Shown here one piece after another: positions 1 through 7,679 of a stretch of 36,232 bases of DNA. Under the pieces are notes generated by a model. It did not search any database. It saw only the letters and a program-made list of their open reading frames with translations, and was not told where the DNA came from. Location of the stretch: positions 1 to 36,232 of the forward strand of contig NZ_CAKZRO010000025.1 in assembly GCF_937146585.1 (NCBI RefSeq). Direction: 5' to 3'. The DNA is from an uncultured Halorubrum sp. Lineage in GTDB: Archaea; Halobacteriota; Halobacteria; Halobacteriales; Haloferacaceae. The translations under genes were made by a program, and so were the position numbers. Position 1 is the first letter of the stretch. Each line of letters starts with the position of its first letter.

Positions 1-1053
1 GAACATCCCCATGAACAGCATGTGCTTCGCCGCGGGCGCCCACTGGACGTAGTCGGTGCTGGCGTACCCCGTCGTCGTCACGATGGAGGCGACGTTGAAG
101 ACGGCGTGCCGGAGCGTCGCCTCGGGACCGTAGGCGATGCTCGGGTCGAGGAACAACCCGAGCGCGACGACCGACGCGAGCGTCCCCATCGCGCCGAGGT
201 AGAAGTGGAACTCCTCGTTTCGCAGCAGGCGCATCGGCTCGCCGTTGATGGCGAAGTAGATGAGCACGAAGCTGGTCGAGCCGATCACCATGAACGGGAC
301 GACCGCCCACTGGATGAGCGGGTGGAACGCGCCGACCGAGAGCGGCTCCGGCGAGAACCCGGCGGTCGCGACCGACGTGAACGCGTGGGCGACCGCGTTG
401 TACAGGTCCATCTGCGGGTCGACGGCGAGCCCGAGCAGGAAGTAGACCGCGATCGCCAGCCCCGTGAGCCCGAAGTAGATCCCCCAGATCAGCTGCGCGG
501 TCCGCGATATCTTCGGCGTGAGCTTGTTGACGTCCTGCGTCTGCGACTCCGACTCCATCAGCTGCGCGCCACCCACCCCGATCTCGGAGAGGACCGCGGT
601 CGCGAGGATCAGGATCCCGAGGCCGCCGAGCCACTGGATCACCTGCCGCCACATCATGACGGACCGGGAGTGGTGCGAGAAGTCGCGAAGCACGGTCGCG
701 CCCGTCGTCGTGAGCCCGCTCATCGCCTCGAACATCGCGTTCACCGGGTGCGCGACCGTGCCGACGCCCGCGACGACGAAGGGGATCGCGCCGACCGCGG
801 CGACGAGGAACCAGATCAGCGCCACCGCGAGGAACGCCTCCCGCGGGCCGAGGTCCTCCTCGGGGTCCTGTACCGACCGGAACGCCGCGCCGAGCGCGAG
901 CGAGACGGCGATCGCCGCGACGAAGGGCAGCGGCGATTCCCCGTAGTAGAGCGCGATGAGGAGGGGGAAGGACAGGGGAACGGAGAGCGCGGCGAGGACG
1001 TCGCCGGTGAGCCCCACGCTCGCCCGCCACCCGACTCGGATCTTGGTGTTCAC
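1..1053 (-). CDS. trkH: TrkH-type potassium transporter, membrane subunit (3' part cut by window edge)
   Basis: This is the integral membrane subunit of a Trk/Ktr-type K+ uptake system. About 351 residues are visible and the frame runs off the left edge without a stop, so the C-terminal part is missing. The reading shows repeated membrane segments and selectivity-filter-like pore motifs (MSGLTTTGAT, TSVATAGFSPE and NVASIVTTTGYAS), as expected for the repeated pore-loop units of TrkH. I place the start at a GTG 7 nt after the stop of trkA, giving VNTKIRVGWR. The frame stays open further upstream inside trkA, so this start is not certain. It lies directly downstream of the RCK subunit trkA on the same strand, which is the usual pairing of pore and regulatory ring. 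K+ import of this kind supports the salt-in osmotic strategy of haloarchaea. Confidence 0.93.
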   Translation of the reverse strand, partial: MNTKIRVGWRASVGLTGDVLAALSVPLSFPLLIALYYGESPLPFVAAIAVSLALGAAFRSVQDPEEDLGPREAFLAVALIWFLVAAVGAIPFVVAGVGTVAHPVNAMFEAMSGLTTTGATVLRDFSHHSRSVMMWRQVIQWLGGLGILILATAVLSEIGVGGAQLMESESQTQDVNKLTPKISRTAQLIWGIYFGLTGLAIAVYFLLGLAVDPQMDLYNAVAHAFTSVATAGFSPEPLSVGAFHPLIQWAVVPFMVIGSTSFVLIYFAINGEPMRLLRNEEFHFYLGAMGTLASVVALGLFLDPSIAYGPEATLRHAVFNVASIVTTTGYASTDYVQWAPAAKHMLFMGMF

Positions 1054-1060
1054 GAGTTTC

Positions 1061-2398
1061 TCAGGCCATCGACGCGATCTCGCTCACCGACTCCGACTCC
1101 ACGAGGAGGATCACGTGGTCGCCCGCCTGGAGCACGGTGTCACCGCGCGGGGTGACCAGCTGGTGGTCGCGCGTGATCGCGCCGATGACGAACCGCGCGT
1201 CGCTGTCCGCGACGATCTCCGAGATCGGTCGCCCGGTGAGTCCGCAGCCCTCGGTGAGTTCGAGCTCGAGGACTTCCGCCTGATCGTTCTCCAGCACCGC
1301 GATGTTCTCCGCGACGCTCTCGTAGGTGAACCGGGTGATCTCCTCGGCGGTGACCGTGCGGGGGTTGATCGCGATGTCGATGCCGATCTCCTCGAAGACG
1401 GTGACGTAGTCGGGGCTGTCGACGACGGCGATGACGCGGTCGACGCCGAGCCGCTTGGCGAGCACGGAGATGAGGAGGTTCTTCTCGTCGGAGCCGAGCG
1501 CGGTGACGACGATGTCGGCCTCGTCGACGTGCTCGCGGGAGAGGAACTCGGTGTCGGTCGGGTCGTGTTCCATCACGACGCTGTTCGGGAGGTTCTCGGC
1601 CAGCCACCGCGCGCGGTCTGCGTCGCGCTCGATCAGCCGCGGCGTGAAGTCTCGCTCCTCCAGCAGGCGGGCGGTCTGGTAGCCGATCTCGCTGCCGCCG
1701 ACCACGACGATCTCGTCGGCGCGGTCCGGGGTCGTCGCGGGCGCGACGTCGGTCGCGAACGACTGGACGCTCTCGGGACTGCCGATCACCACCGCGCGGT
1801 CGCCGACGACGATGTCGGTGTCGCCCCGGGGGATCGTCATCTCGCCGTCGCGGAACAGCCCGACGAACGTGAGCGACTCGAACCGGTCGGCCTCCGAGAC
1901 CGTCTGGCCCGCGACGGGGCTCCCCTCGCCGATCTCGAACTCCGCCATCTGGACGAGCCCGCCGGCGAACGGGTCGACGTCGATCGCCGCCGGGAGCCCG
2001 ATGACGCGGACGATGTTCTCGGCGGTCAGCAGGTCCGTACACACCATGAAGTCGACGCCGAACGCCCCCTCGCTGCCCTGCCAGGTGCGGAGGAACTCGG
2101 TGCTCTTCACGCGGGCGATCGTGAAGGGTTCGCCGAGCGTCTTCGCGGCCCCGCACGCGACGAGGTTCGTCTGGTCGTCGTCGGTACACGCGATGAGCAT
2201 GTCCGCGCGGCCGACCTCCGCGGCGGACTGGATGTCGGAGGAGGTCCCGTCGCCGGCGATGGTGAGCACGTCGAGTTCGTACTTGAGCTGTTCCGCCCGG
2301 TCCGGGTCGACGTCGACGACGACGACCTCGTGGTCCGACGCGAGACTCGCGGCGATGCTCGTCCCGACCTCGCCGGCCCCGATGACGACCACGTACAT
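1061..2398 (-). CDS. trkA: Trk potassium uptake regulatory subunit TrkA (two RCK modules)
   Basis: This is the cytoplasmic nucleotide-binding ring subunit that gates TrkH. The 445-residue protein has two Rossmann/RCK_N modules. The first starts at residue 1 with the dinucleotide-binding loop GAGEVG (about 7-12). The second starts near residue 228 with VVVGGSEIG. Each is followed by a TrkA_C-like ligand domain (about 140-220 and 360-445). The length matches the usual tandem-RCK TrkA of about 450 residues. ATG at 2398 begins exactly at the first Rossmann strand (MYVVVIGAG). A weak AT-poor TATA-like stretch (AACTTCAA) sits roughly 28 bp upstream. The next gene is trkH, 7 nt downstream of its stop, so the two probably form one operon. 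Confidence 0.95.
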   Translation of the reverse strand: MYVVVIGAGEVGTSIAASLASDHEVVVVDVDPDRAEQLKYELDVLTIAGDGTSSDIQSAAEVGRADMLIACTDDDQTNLVACGAAKTLGEPFTIARVKSTEFLRTWQGSEGAFGVDFMVCTDLLTAENIVRVIGLPAAIDVDPFAGGLVQMAEFEIGEGSPVAGQTVSEADRFESLTFVGLFRDGEMTIPRGDTDIVVGDRAVVIGSPESVQSFATDVAPATTPDRADEIVVVGGSEIGYQTARLLEERDFTPRLIERDADRARWLAENLPNSVVMEHDPTDTEFLSREHVDEADIVVTALGSDEKNLLISVLAKRLGVDRVIAVVDSPDYVTVFEEIGIDIAINPRTVTAEEITRFTYESVAENIAVLENDQAEVLELELTEGCGLTGRPISEIVADSDARFVIGAITRDHQLVTPRGDTVLQAGDHVILLVESESVSEIASMA

Positions 2399-2508
2399 GG
2401 ACCAACCCAGAGACCCGACCTTGAAGTTCGTTACTATCGGTGGTCACGGGCTTCGACGCGCCGGCGACGGGAGAAACGCCCCGAACGGGAAAGGAGTCGA
2501 CGGGCGAG

Positions 2509-3417
2509 TTACGGCTCGCCGCCGTCCGGCCCCCCGCCGAACGGCGCCGGCTCGGACCACGCGTCCCGCCCCGAGACGGTGCGCTGCGGGAAGGGGATCG
2601 AGATGCCCTCCTCGTCGAACCGCTGTTTGACGGCCTTCACGTAGTCGGCGCGCGCCTTCACGAAGTCCGCCCGCGACGGGTCGTCGATCCAGATCCGCGA
2701 CTGGAGCCCGACGTAGGAGTCGGCCAGCTCGGTCAGCCGGACCGACGGCGCGGGGTCGTCGAGGATCGCGTCGCTCTTCTCGGCCTCCTCGACGATGATG
2801 TCGGTCGCCTTGTCGACGTCGTCGTCGTAGTCGATCCCGAAGACGAACTTCAGTCGCAGCGTCTTCTTCGCGACCGGGTTCTTCACCACGTCGCTCGTCA
2901 GGGTGTGGTTCGGCACCGTGAGCAGTTCGTTGTCGAACGTGCGCACGCGGGTGACCCGGAAGGAGATGTCCTCGACGACCCCCGAGTTCCCCTGCCACTC
3001 GATCCAGTCGCCGATGCGGAACGGCTTGTCCGTGTAGATGAACACGCCCGCGACGAAGTTCTTGATCACGTCCTGGAGCGCGAAGCCGACCGCCAGCGTC
3101 GCCGCGGCGGCGATCGTCGCCAGCGAACGCAGGAACCCCTGATAGCCCGCCGCGCCGAACGCGACCGTGACGCCGGCGAACAGCACGAGGAACGCCACGA
3201 TCTTCTGGAGCGGCCGCCGGGCGTGCTCGTCGAGCCCCTGCCGGTCGAACAGCCGCCTGACGATCGGCTTGACCGCCGCCTTGTACAGGACGTACGTCGC
3301 GGTGACGACGGCGAGGAATATCGCGGCGTCGACGACGATCCCCGTCAGCGGGCCGAGGAACGGCTCCAGCGTCCCCGCGACCGCGACGACGCCGGGCGCA
3401 CCGGCGAGGGCGCTCAT
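2509..3417 (-). CDS. MscS-family mechanosensitive ion channel
   Basis: This 302-residue protein is a small-conductance mechanosensitive channel that would release solutes when membrane tension rises. Three hydrophobic segments (about residues 28-50, 65-85 and 95-120) are followed by the MscS beta domain. The pore helix and start of the beta domain read AVGFALQDVIKNFVAG, then PFRIGDWIEW and the conserved VPNHTL motif. The C-terminus is short and acidic. The frame extends upstream to 3687, but the start MSALAGAPG at 3417 is preferred. There the ATG overlaps the TGA of the upstream RNA-binding gene (TGATG), which implies translational coupling. The extra upstream residues would be out-of-frame translation of that gene. 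Its position beside trkHA puts K+ uptake and osmotic release together. Confidence 0.93.
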   Translation of the reverse strand: MSALAGAPGVVAVAGTLEPFLGPLTGIVVDAAIFLAVVTATYVLYKAAVKPIVRRLFDRQGLDEHARRPLQKIVAFLVLFAGVTVAFGAAGYQGFLRSLATIAAAATLAVGFALQDVIKNFVAGVFIYTDKPFRIGDWIEWQGNSGVVEDISFRVTRVRTFDNELLTVPNHTLTSDVVKNPVAKKTLRLKFVFGIDYDDDVDKATDIIVEEAEKSDAILDDPAPSVRLTELADSYVGLQSRIWIDDPSRADFVKARADYVKAVKQRFDEEGISIPFPQRTVSGRDAWSEPAPFGGGPDGGEP

Positions 3418-3662
3418 CAGTGGAGTACCGCCGTGTTCCCGCGGGTCTCGACCAGGTCCGCGCCGACCGCCTCGGCAAGCTCGTCGGCGAGTTCCTCGGT
3501 CGAGGTCCCGCCGCGGGCCGCGCGGAGGAACTTCACTTTCACCAGTTTCCGGTCGTCGAGCTGGTCGGCCAGCTCGTCGACGACCGCGTCGACGCCGCTC
3601 TTGCCGACCCAGACGGTGACGTCGAGGTCGTGCGCCTCCTTCCGCAGTTCGTGATCGCTCAT
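3417..3662 (-). CDS. YhbY/CRM-domain RNA-binding protein
   Basis: This 81-residue protein consists of a single CRM (YhbY) domain, an RNA-binding fold tied to ribosome assembly in bacteria and archaea. The typical GxxG RNA-binding loop is present as VWVGKSG (residues 18-23), followed by a helix (VDAVVDELADQLDDRKLVKVKFL) whose length and spacing fit the family. The C-terminal strand ends GADLVETRGNTAVLH, also typical. Length is close to the usual stand-alone YhbY of 80-100 residues. It is the first gene of a two-gene unit and overlaps the MscS channel start by one base. The pairing with a channel is probably operon convenience. In other archaea this gene often sits near RNase P or ribosomal genes, none of which is seen here. 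Confidence 0.9.
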   Translation of the reverse strand: MSDHELRKEAHDLDVTVWVGKSGVDAVVDELADQLDDRKLVKVKFLRAARGGTSTEELADELAEAVGADLVETRGNTAVLH

Positions 3663-3741
3663 ACGCGGTCGAGTCGGCCGCGCGCATTGAAGCTTGAGGT
3701 TCGGCCGCGCCGACGCGTTCGGCGCGCGGCGACGGCCCGCG

Positions 3742-4206
3742 TCACCGTTCGCGCTCGACGTCCGGGTTCCGGTCCGCCTCGCGCCCGGACCGCGCCTCCC
3801 GGTTCCGTTCGGTCCACTCGGCGGCGTCCTCGGGCGTCTCGGTCTCCAGCAGGCGGTCGACCTTCCGCTCGAACTGCTCGTCGGTGAGGTCGCCGTTCGC
3901 GTATCGGGTCCGGAGCCGTTCCAAGGCGTCCGCGGTGTCGTCGGTCGCCGCGTCGCGCTCCGTCGAGTCCCCGTGCCCGACCCGGACGGACCCGGTCTCG
4001 GACTCGACGACGACCGACTTCTCCTCGTCCTCGTCGAAGAGCATCGAGAACAGGGGGACGATCACGATGTACCCGAACAGCATGACGCCGAGCCACCAGT
4101 CGAACCCGAGCACGAGCGCCGCCAGCCACGTGCCAGTCACCGCCGTGGCGGCGATGCCGCTCGCGTTGCGTCGGAACCGCTCGCGGAGGGTCTCGTTCTC
4201 GGCCAT
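3742..4206 (-). CDS. SHOCT-domain membrane protein
   Basis: This 154-residue protein has two closely spaced hydrophobic segments near its N-terminus (about residues 15-33 and 36-54). They are followed by an acidic linker and a SHOCT-like short C-terminal helix pair (about residues 92-120, LERLRTRYANGDLTDEQFERKVDRLLE in part). The closing tail is highly charged. The SHOCT module is a small oligomerisation motif widespread in haloarchaeal membrane proteins. Its specific role is unknown. ATG at 4206 is supported by an AT-rich stretch (ATTTTGT) about 26 bp upstream. It stands alone between the YhbY unit and the gat cluster on the same strand. Confidence 0.82.
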   Translation of the reverse strand: MAENETLRERFRRNASGIAATAVTGTWLAALVLGFDWWLGVMLFGYIVIVPLFSMLFDEDEEKSVVVESETGSVRVGHGDSTERDAATDDTADALERLRTRYANGDLTDEQFERKVDRLLETETPEDAAEWTERNREARSGREADRNPDVERER

Positions 4207-4267
4207 TGACAGGACCGATTCGGTGCCGCTACAAAATCGTATCGACGCTCGCTCGCCCGGCGGTCGG

Positions 4268-4774
4268 CTACTCTTCGACCTCGACCGTCACCTCGTCGCG
4301 CGCGACCGCCAGCCGGAACGTCGGGACGGTCCGGTAGACGACCTCGACGACGTTCTTGCGCTCCAGGCTCCGGAGCGCCCGCCGCACCGCGTCGACCTCG
4401 GGGTCGGCGTCGAACGCGTCGCGGAGCGCGTTGAGGACGCTGACGACCGACTGCGAGCGCTCCTCCGGGCCGGCGAGCACGTCGACGACCCGCGACTCCA
4501 GCTCGGAGACGCGGATCGTCTCCGGGACCGCGCCGCGCGCGACCGCGTCGGGCTCGACGCCGGGCTCGACGTCGACGAGGTCGTTCGCCTCCGCCGTCGC
4601 CCGGATCAGGCTGTCGTCGTCGCGGTAGTAGTACTCCTTCAGGTGATTCTCGAGGTAGCCGTGGACCTCGCTGCCGCTCTCCATCTCCCAGGCGTCCTGG
4701 AGCTCCCCGTTCTTCGTGGGTTGGAGGCGGACCACGTCCGCCAGCCGCCCGCGTTCCTCGTCGCTGAGGCTCAT
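4268..4774 (-). CDS. DUF5797-like protein, probable winged-helix fold, overlapping gatA
   Basis: This 168-residue protein is conserved, as I recall, next to gatA in haloarchaea. The family name DUF5797 is from memory and was not checked. The N-terminal part (LADVVRLQPTKNGELQDAWEM) looks like a helix-turn-helix. It is followed by the charged motif KEYYYRDDDSLIRAT and a C-terminal wing-like segment (RSLERKNVVEVVYRTVPTFRLAV). The ATG at 4774 overlaps the gatA stop (ATGA), so translation is very likely coupled to gatA. The frame runs open far upstream through gatA, but the reading there is low-complexity arginine-rich and is a shadow. A DNA- or RNA-binding role is inference from the helix-turn-helix-like shape. 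Confidence 0.8.
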   Translation of the reverse strand: MSLSDEERGRLADVVRLQPTKNGELQDAWEMESGSEVHGYLENHLKEYYYRDDDSLIRATAEANDLVDVEPGVEPDAVARGAVPETIRVSELESRVVDVLAGPEERSQSVVSVLNALRDAFDADPEVDAVRRALRSLERKNVVEVVYRTVPTFRLAVARDEVTVEVEE

Positions 4775-6075
4775 CGGTCTTCGACCGCGCTCGCGGCGCG
4801 GACGATGGTCTCCTCGCCGAACTTCGGCCCGACGAGCTGGAGCCCGACCGGGAGCCCGTCCGCCTCGCCCGCGGGCACCGAGATCGCCGGGAGGTTCGCG
4901 AGGTTGGCCGGCGTCGTGTTCGCGTCGGCGAGGTACATCCGCAGCGGGTCGTCGAGGCTCTCGCCCAGTTCGAAGGGGAGGACCGGCATCGTCGGCGAGG
5001 CGATCACGTCGACGTCGTCGAACGCCGCCTCGAAGTCCTGCCGGACCCACGCGCGGGCGTCCTGCGCCTTGTCGTAGTACTTGTCGTGGTAGCCCGCCGA
5101 GAGCGCGTACGTCCCGAGGAGGATCCGCCGCTTGACCTCCGCGCCGAAGCCCTCCTCGCGCGTCTCCGCGAACGACTCGTTCCAGTTGCCGTCGGAGTCG
5201 CTCCGGTGGCCGTACCTGACCCCGTCGAAGCGCGCGAGGTTCGAGGAGGCCTCCGCCATCGCGATCACGTAGTACGCCTGGACCGCGTGCTCGACCGACG
5301 GCAAAGATATCTCGGTCGTCTCCGCGCCCCGCGCCTCGAGGTCCGCGATCGCGGCCTCGACCGTCTCGACGACGCGCTCGTCGGCGCCGTCGAACAGCTC
5401 GGTCGGAATCCCGATCGTCATCCCGTCGACGTCGCCGTCGGCGGCCGCGGCGTAGCCGGCCTCGGGGGCCGCGCCCTCCACCTCGCCTAGGTCGCGGGTC
5501 GTCCCGTCGTGGGGGTCGTCGCCGGCGATGACGTCGAGCGCGGCGGCGGCCTCCTCGACGGTGCCGGCGATCGGCCCGATCTGTTCGAGGGAGTTCGCGT
5601 ACGCGATCAGTCCGTAGCGGGAGACGAGCCCGTAGGTGGGCTTGATCCCGACGACGCCGCAGAACGCGGCCGGACACCGCACCGAGCCGCCCGTGTCGGA
5701 GCCGAGCGCGACGTCGGCCTCGCCCGCCGCGACCGCGGCCGCGGATCCCCCGGAGGAGCCGCCCGGGACGCGGTCGGTGTCGACCGGGTTGCGCGTGGGG
5801 CCGAACGCCGAGGTCTCGGTCGTCGTCCCCATCCCGAACTCGTCCATGTTCGTCTTGCCGACGATCGTCGCGCCCGCGTCGGTCAGCCGGTCGACCGCGG
5901 TCGCGGAGTACGGCGGGACGTAGTCGGCGAGCATCTCCGAGCCGCAGGTCGTCCGGATCCCCTCGGTGGAGATGTTGTCCTTCACCGCGACGGTCGCGTC
6001 CGCGAGCGGCCCCTCGGCGTCGGGGTCGCCCTCGATCTGTTCCTCCGTCACGAAGGCGTTGATGTCGGCCGCCAT
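4771..6075 (-). CDS. gatA: Asp-tRNA(Asn)/Glu-tRNA(Gln) amidotransferase subunit A
   Basis: This is the glutaminase subunit of the GatCAB transamidosome. It releases ammonia from glutamine to amidate misacylated Asp-tRNA(Asn) or Glu-tRNA(Gln). The 434-residue protein carries the amidase signature. The catalytic Lys is K32 (VKDNIS), the cis-Ser is S107 in GGSSGGS, and the nucleophile is S131 in SDTGGSVR. The spacings K-75-S and S-24-S equal those known for the family. Length is somewhat shorter than the bacterial enzyme (about 485) because the N-terminus is compact. The start at 6075 abuts the gatC stop with no gap, and the end overlaps the DUF5797-like gene. No gatB is visible here, so subunit B must be elsewhere. 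Confidence 0.96.
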   Translation of the reverse strand: MAADINAFVTEEQIEGDPDAEGPLADATVAVKDNISTEGIRTTCGSEMLADYVPPYSATAVDRLTDAGATIVGKTNMDEFGMGTTTETSAFGPTRNPVDTDRVPGGSSGGSAAAVAAGEADVALGSDTGGSVRCPAAFCGVVGIKPTYGLVSRYGLIAYANSLEQIGPIAGTVEEAAAALDVIAGDDPHDGTTRDLGEVEGAAPEAGYAAAADGDVDGMTIGIPTELFDGADERVVETVEAAIADLEARGAETTEISLPSVEHAVQAYYVIAMAEASSNLARFDGVRYGHRSDSDGNWNESFAETREEGFGAEVKRRILLGTYALSAGYHDKYYDKAQDARAWVRQDFEAAFDDVDVIASPTMPVLPFELGESLDDPLRMYLADANTTPANLANLPAISVPAGEADGLPVGLQLVGPKFGEETIVRAASAVEDR

Positions 6076-6411
6076 CTACGACACCTTCGGCCCGACGAAG
6101 AAGCCGTCTTCCGTCTCCTCGGCGTTCGCGAGCGCCTCTTGCTGCGAGAGGCCCTCGCGGACCTCGTCGGGACGCATCACGTTGACGAGCTCCTCCTCGC
6201 GCTCGGTCTCGGGGACCTCGTCGAGCGCATCGAAGTACTCTAAGATGTCGCCGAACTGCGCCGCGAACTCGTCGACCTCGTCGTCGGCGAGGCGGACGCG
6301 AGCCAGGTCGGCGACGTGACGGACCTCCTCGGCGTCGACGGCGGCCGCGGCGTCGTCGGCCCCGTCGGAGGCCGCCCCCGCGTCATCCGTCGACTCGGAC
6401 GTATCGCTCAT
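6076..6411 (-). CDS. gatC: Asp-tRNA(Asn)/Glu-tRNA(Gln) amidotransferase subunit C
   Basis: This is the small subunit that wraps around GatA and GatB and stabilises the amidotransferase. The 111-residue protein has the GatC core from about residue 28: EEVRHVADLARVRLADDEV, then QFGDILEYFDALDEV, the VMRPDEVREGL segment and the C-terminal FFVGPKVS motif. The first 27 residues are an Asp/Ser/Ala-rich acidic extension beyond the usual start of the family and may be a haloarchaeal addition. ATG at 6411 is 26 bp from a weak TATA-like stretch (CTTACTC). The gene is immediately followed by gatA without an intergenic base. Confidence 0.93.
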   Translation of the reverse strand: MSDTSESTDDAGAASDGADDAAAAVDAEEVRHVADLARVRLADDEVDEFAAQFGDILEYFDALDEVPETEREEELVNVMRPDEVREGLSQQEALANAEETEDGFFVGPKVS

Positions 6412-6483
6412 ACGAGCAGGTGTCCCGGACCGGGAGTAAGGGTTTCGGAACGTCGCATCGGGCCCTCCCGCGGACGCCCGCGC

Positions 6484-6927
6484 TCACCGGACGTCGTCGA
6501 CGAAGGCGAGCCAGCGCTCGTGGCCGTCCAGGGTCGCGGAGCGGTGCTCGTCGGCGAAGTCGGGGTGGCGGATCGTCTCCAAGGCGTTGAGCGCCCGGTC
6601 GATACCGACGACCTCGTCGGCGAGTCGTTCGGCGGTCTCCCGGTCGAGGGGTTCGTCGGCGGGAGCGTCGCTCGCGTCGGTGTCACCGCGCTCGCCGCGC
6701 AGCCGGGCCATCCGGCGCTCGCGCTCGGTGCGGAGCGTCGACTTCACCGACGACACCTTGCGCTCGACGTCGGGCGGGACCGCCTCGACGGCGCGCGTCT
6801 CCACGATGAACTCGGAGAGGTCGACCGCGTTCCCGTCGATGGTGACCGTGTCCGGGACCGACGCGCCGACCGTCGCGCTCTGGCCGGTGACCCGGTCGAG
6901 GATCGCTTCGCGCTCAGACTCGTCCAT
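6484..6927 (-). CDS. DUF5788-like conserved haloarchaeal protein
   Basis: This is a 147-residue soluble, very charged protein of unknown function. It resembles, from memory, the haloarchaeal DUF5788 family: an N-terminal REAILDRVTGQSATVGASVP segment, a short beta-rich part (VTIDGNAVDLSEFIVETRAV), a long helical middle with an RERRMARLRGER stretch, and a C-terminal block (VVGIDRALNALETIRHPDF) followed by WLAFVDDVR. No catalytic motif, signal peptide or membrane segment is visible. It is on the same strand as gatCA, 72 bp upstream of gatC. It might be co-transcribed with them, but nothing in the sequence proves it. Confidence 0.75.
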   Translation of the reverse strand: MDESEREAILDRVTGQSATVGASVPDTVTIDGNAVDLSEFIVETRAVEAVPPDVERKVSSVKSTLRTERERRMARLRGERGDTDASDAPADEPLDRETAERLADEVVGIDRALNALETIRHPDFADEHRSATLDGHERWLAFVDDVR

Positions 6928-6980
6928 GCGCTCTCGTCACGGGGCCGCCACGAAAATGAGCTACGGTGACGGGCCGCCCG

Positions 6981-7496
6981 TCACTCGCCGTCCGAGTCGT
7001 CCGCACGGACCGTCACGACGGGCGCGTCCGCCAGCCGAACGACCTTCTCCGTGACGCTCCCCAGCAGGTAGCGCTCGACGCCGGTGCGGCCGTGGGTCCC
7101 CATCACCACGAGGTCGACGTCGTGGTCGTCGGCGTACTGGAGGATCGCCGAGTGGGGCGTCCCCATCTCGACGGCGGTCGTCATGCTGACCTCTTCGGCC
7201 GACCCCGCCGCGGCCTCGATCAGTTCCGTCGCGTGGGCAGTGAGTTCGGCCTCGATCTCGTCGGCGTCGACCTCCTCGTGCCGGCCGATGTAGCCCGTCT
7301 CCGGCGAGACCCCGCTCATCGCCTGGCTGTCCTCGTGCACGAACGCCCCGCTCATGCCGAGGCCGCCCTCGCGGGTGTCGACGACGTGTAAGACGTGTAC
7401 CGTCGCGTCGAACGCCGACGCGAGCGCGCCCACGTGCGCAGCCGCGGCTTCGGATCCGGCGCTTCCGTCCGTCGGGTAGAGTATGTCGTCGTACAT
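6981..7496 (-). CDS. UspA-family universal stress protein
   Basis: This is a single-domain universal stress protein of 171 residues, in the ATP-binding Usp fold. The first strand reads MYDDILYPTDGSAGSE, with the conserved Asp and the Gly-Ser pair. The ATP-binding loop near the C-terminus reads VVMGTHGRTGVERYLLGSVTEKV, the classical G-2x-G-9x-G-S pattern, followed by the last strand APVVTVRA. An insertion of roughly 35 residues (about 45-80) between strands two and three is longer than in the shortest family members. The frame extends 15 codons upstream, but MYDD at 7496 begins the domain. It is preceded by a GGTGGT Shine-Dalgarno-like stretch and a TTTTTA box about 37 bp upstream, so a short leader is likely. 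Confidence 0.92.
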   Translation of the reverse strand: MYDDILYPTDGSAGSEAAAAHVGALASAFDATVHVLHVVDTREGGLGMSGAFVHEDSQAMSGVSPETGYIGRHEEVDADEIEAELTAHATELIEAAAGSAEEVSMTTAVEMGTPHSAILQYADDHDVDLVVMGTHGRTGVERYLLGSVTEKVVRLADAPVVTVRADDSDGE

Positions 7497-7679
7497 CGTA
7501 CCACCAATTTGAAACTTCGCGGAGCAGGGGTAAAAACGCACCGCAGATCCCCGCTACCGGGGGATCCGGGGCACTCTCCGGCAAATCCGACGACCGCGCG
7601 GCCGCGAAACGCGAGGCGCGGCGTCGACCGGCAAAACCGTTCCGGGACGCGGCGGTGCGCCGACCGGGACCGTCCGCCG

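Noticed and set aside
22-1155. A 377-residue plus-strand frame
   Set aside because: It is the mirror of trkH and trkA. Its reading is Arg/Asp/Glu low-complexity with no domain, as expected opposite GC-rich haloarchaeal genes.
956-2644. A 562-residue plus-strand frame
   Set aside because: It lies opposite trkA and part of the MscS gene and reads as repetitive acidic and basic residues without motifs.
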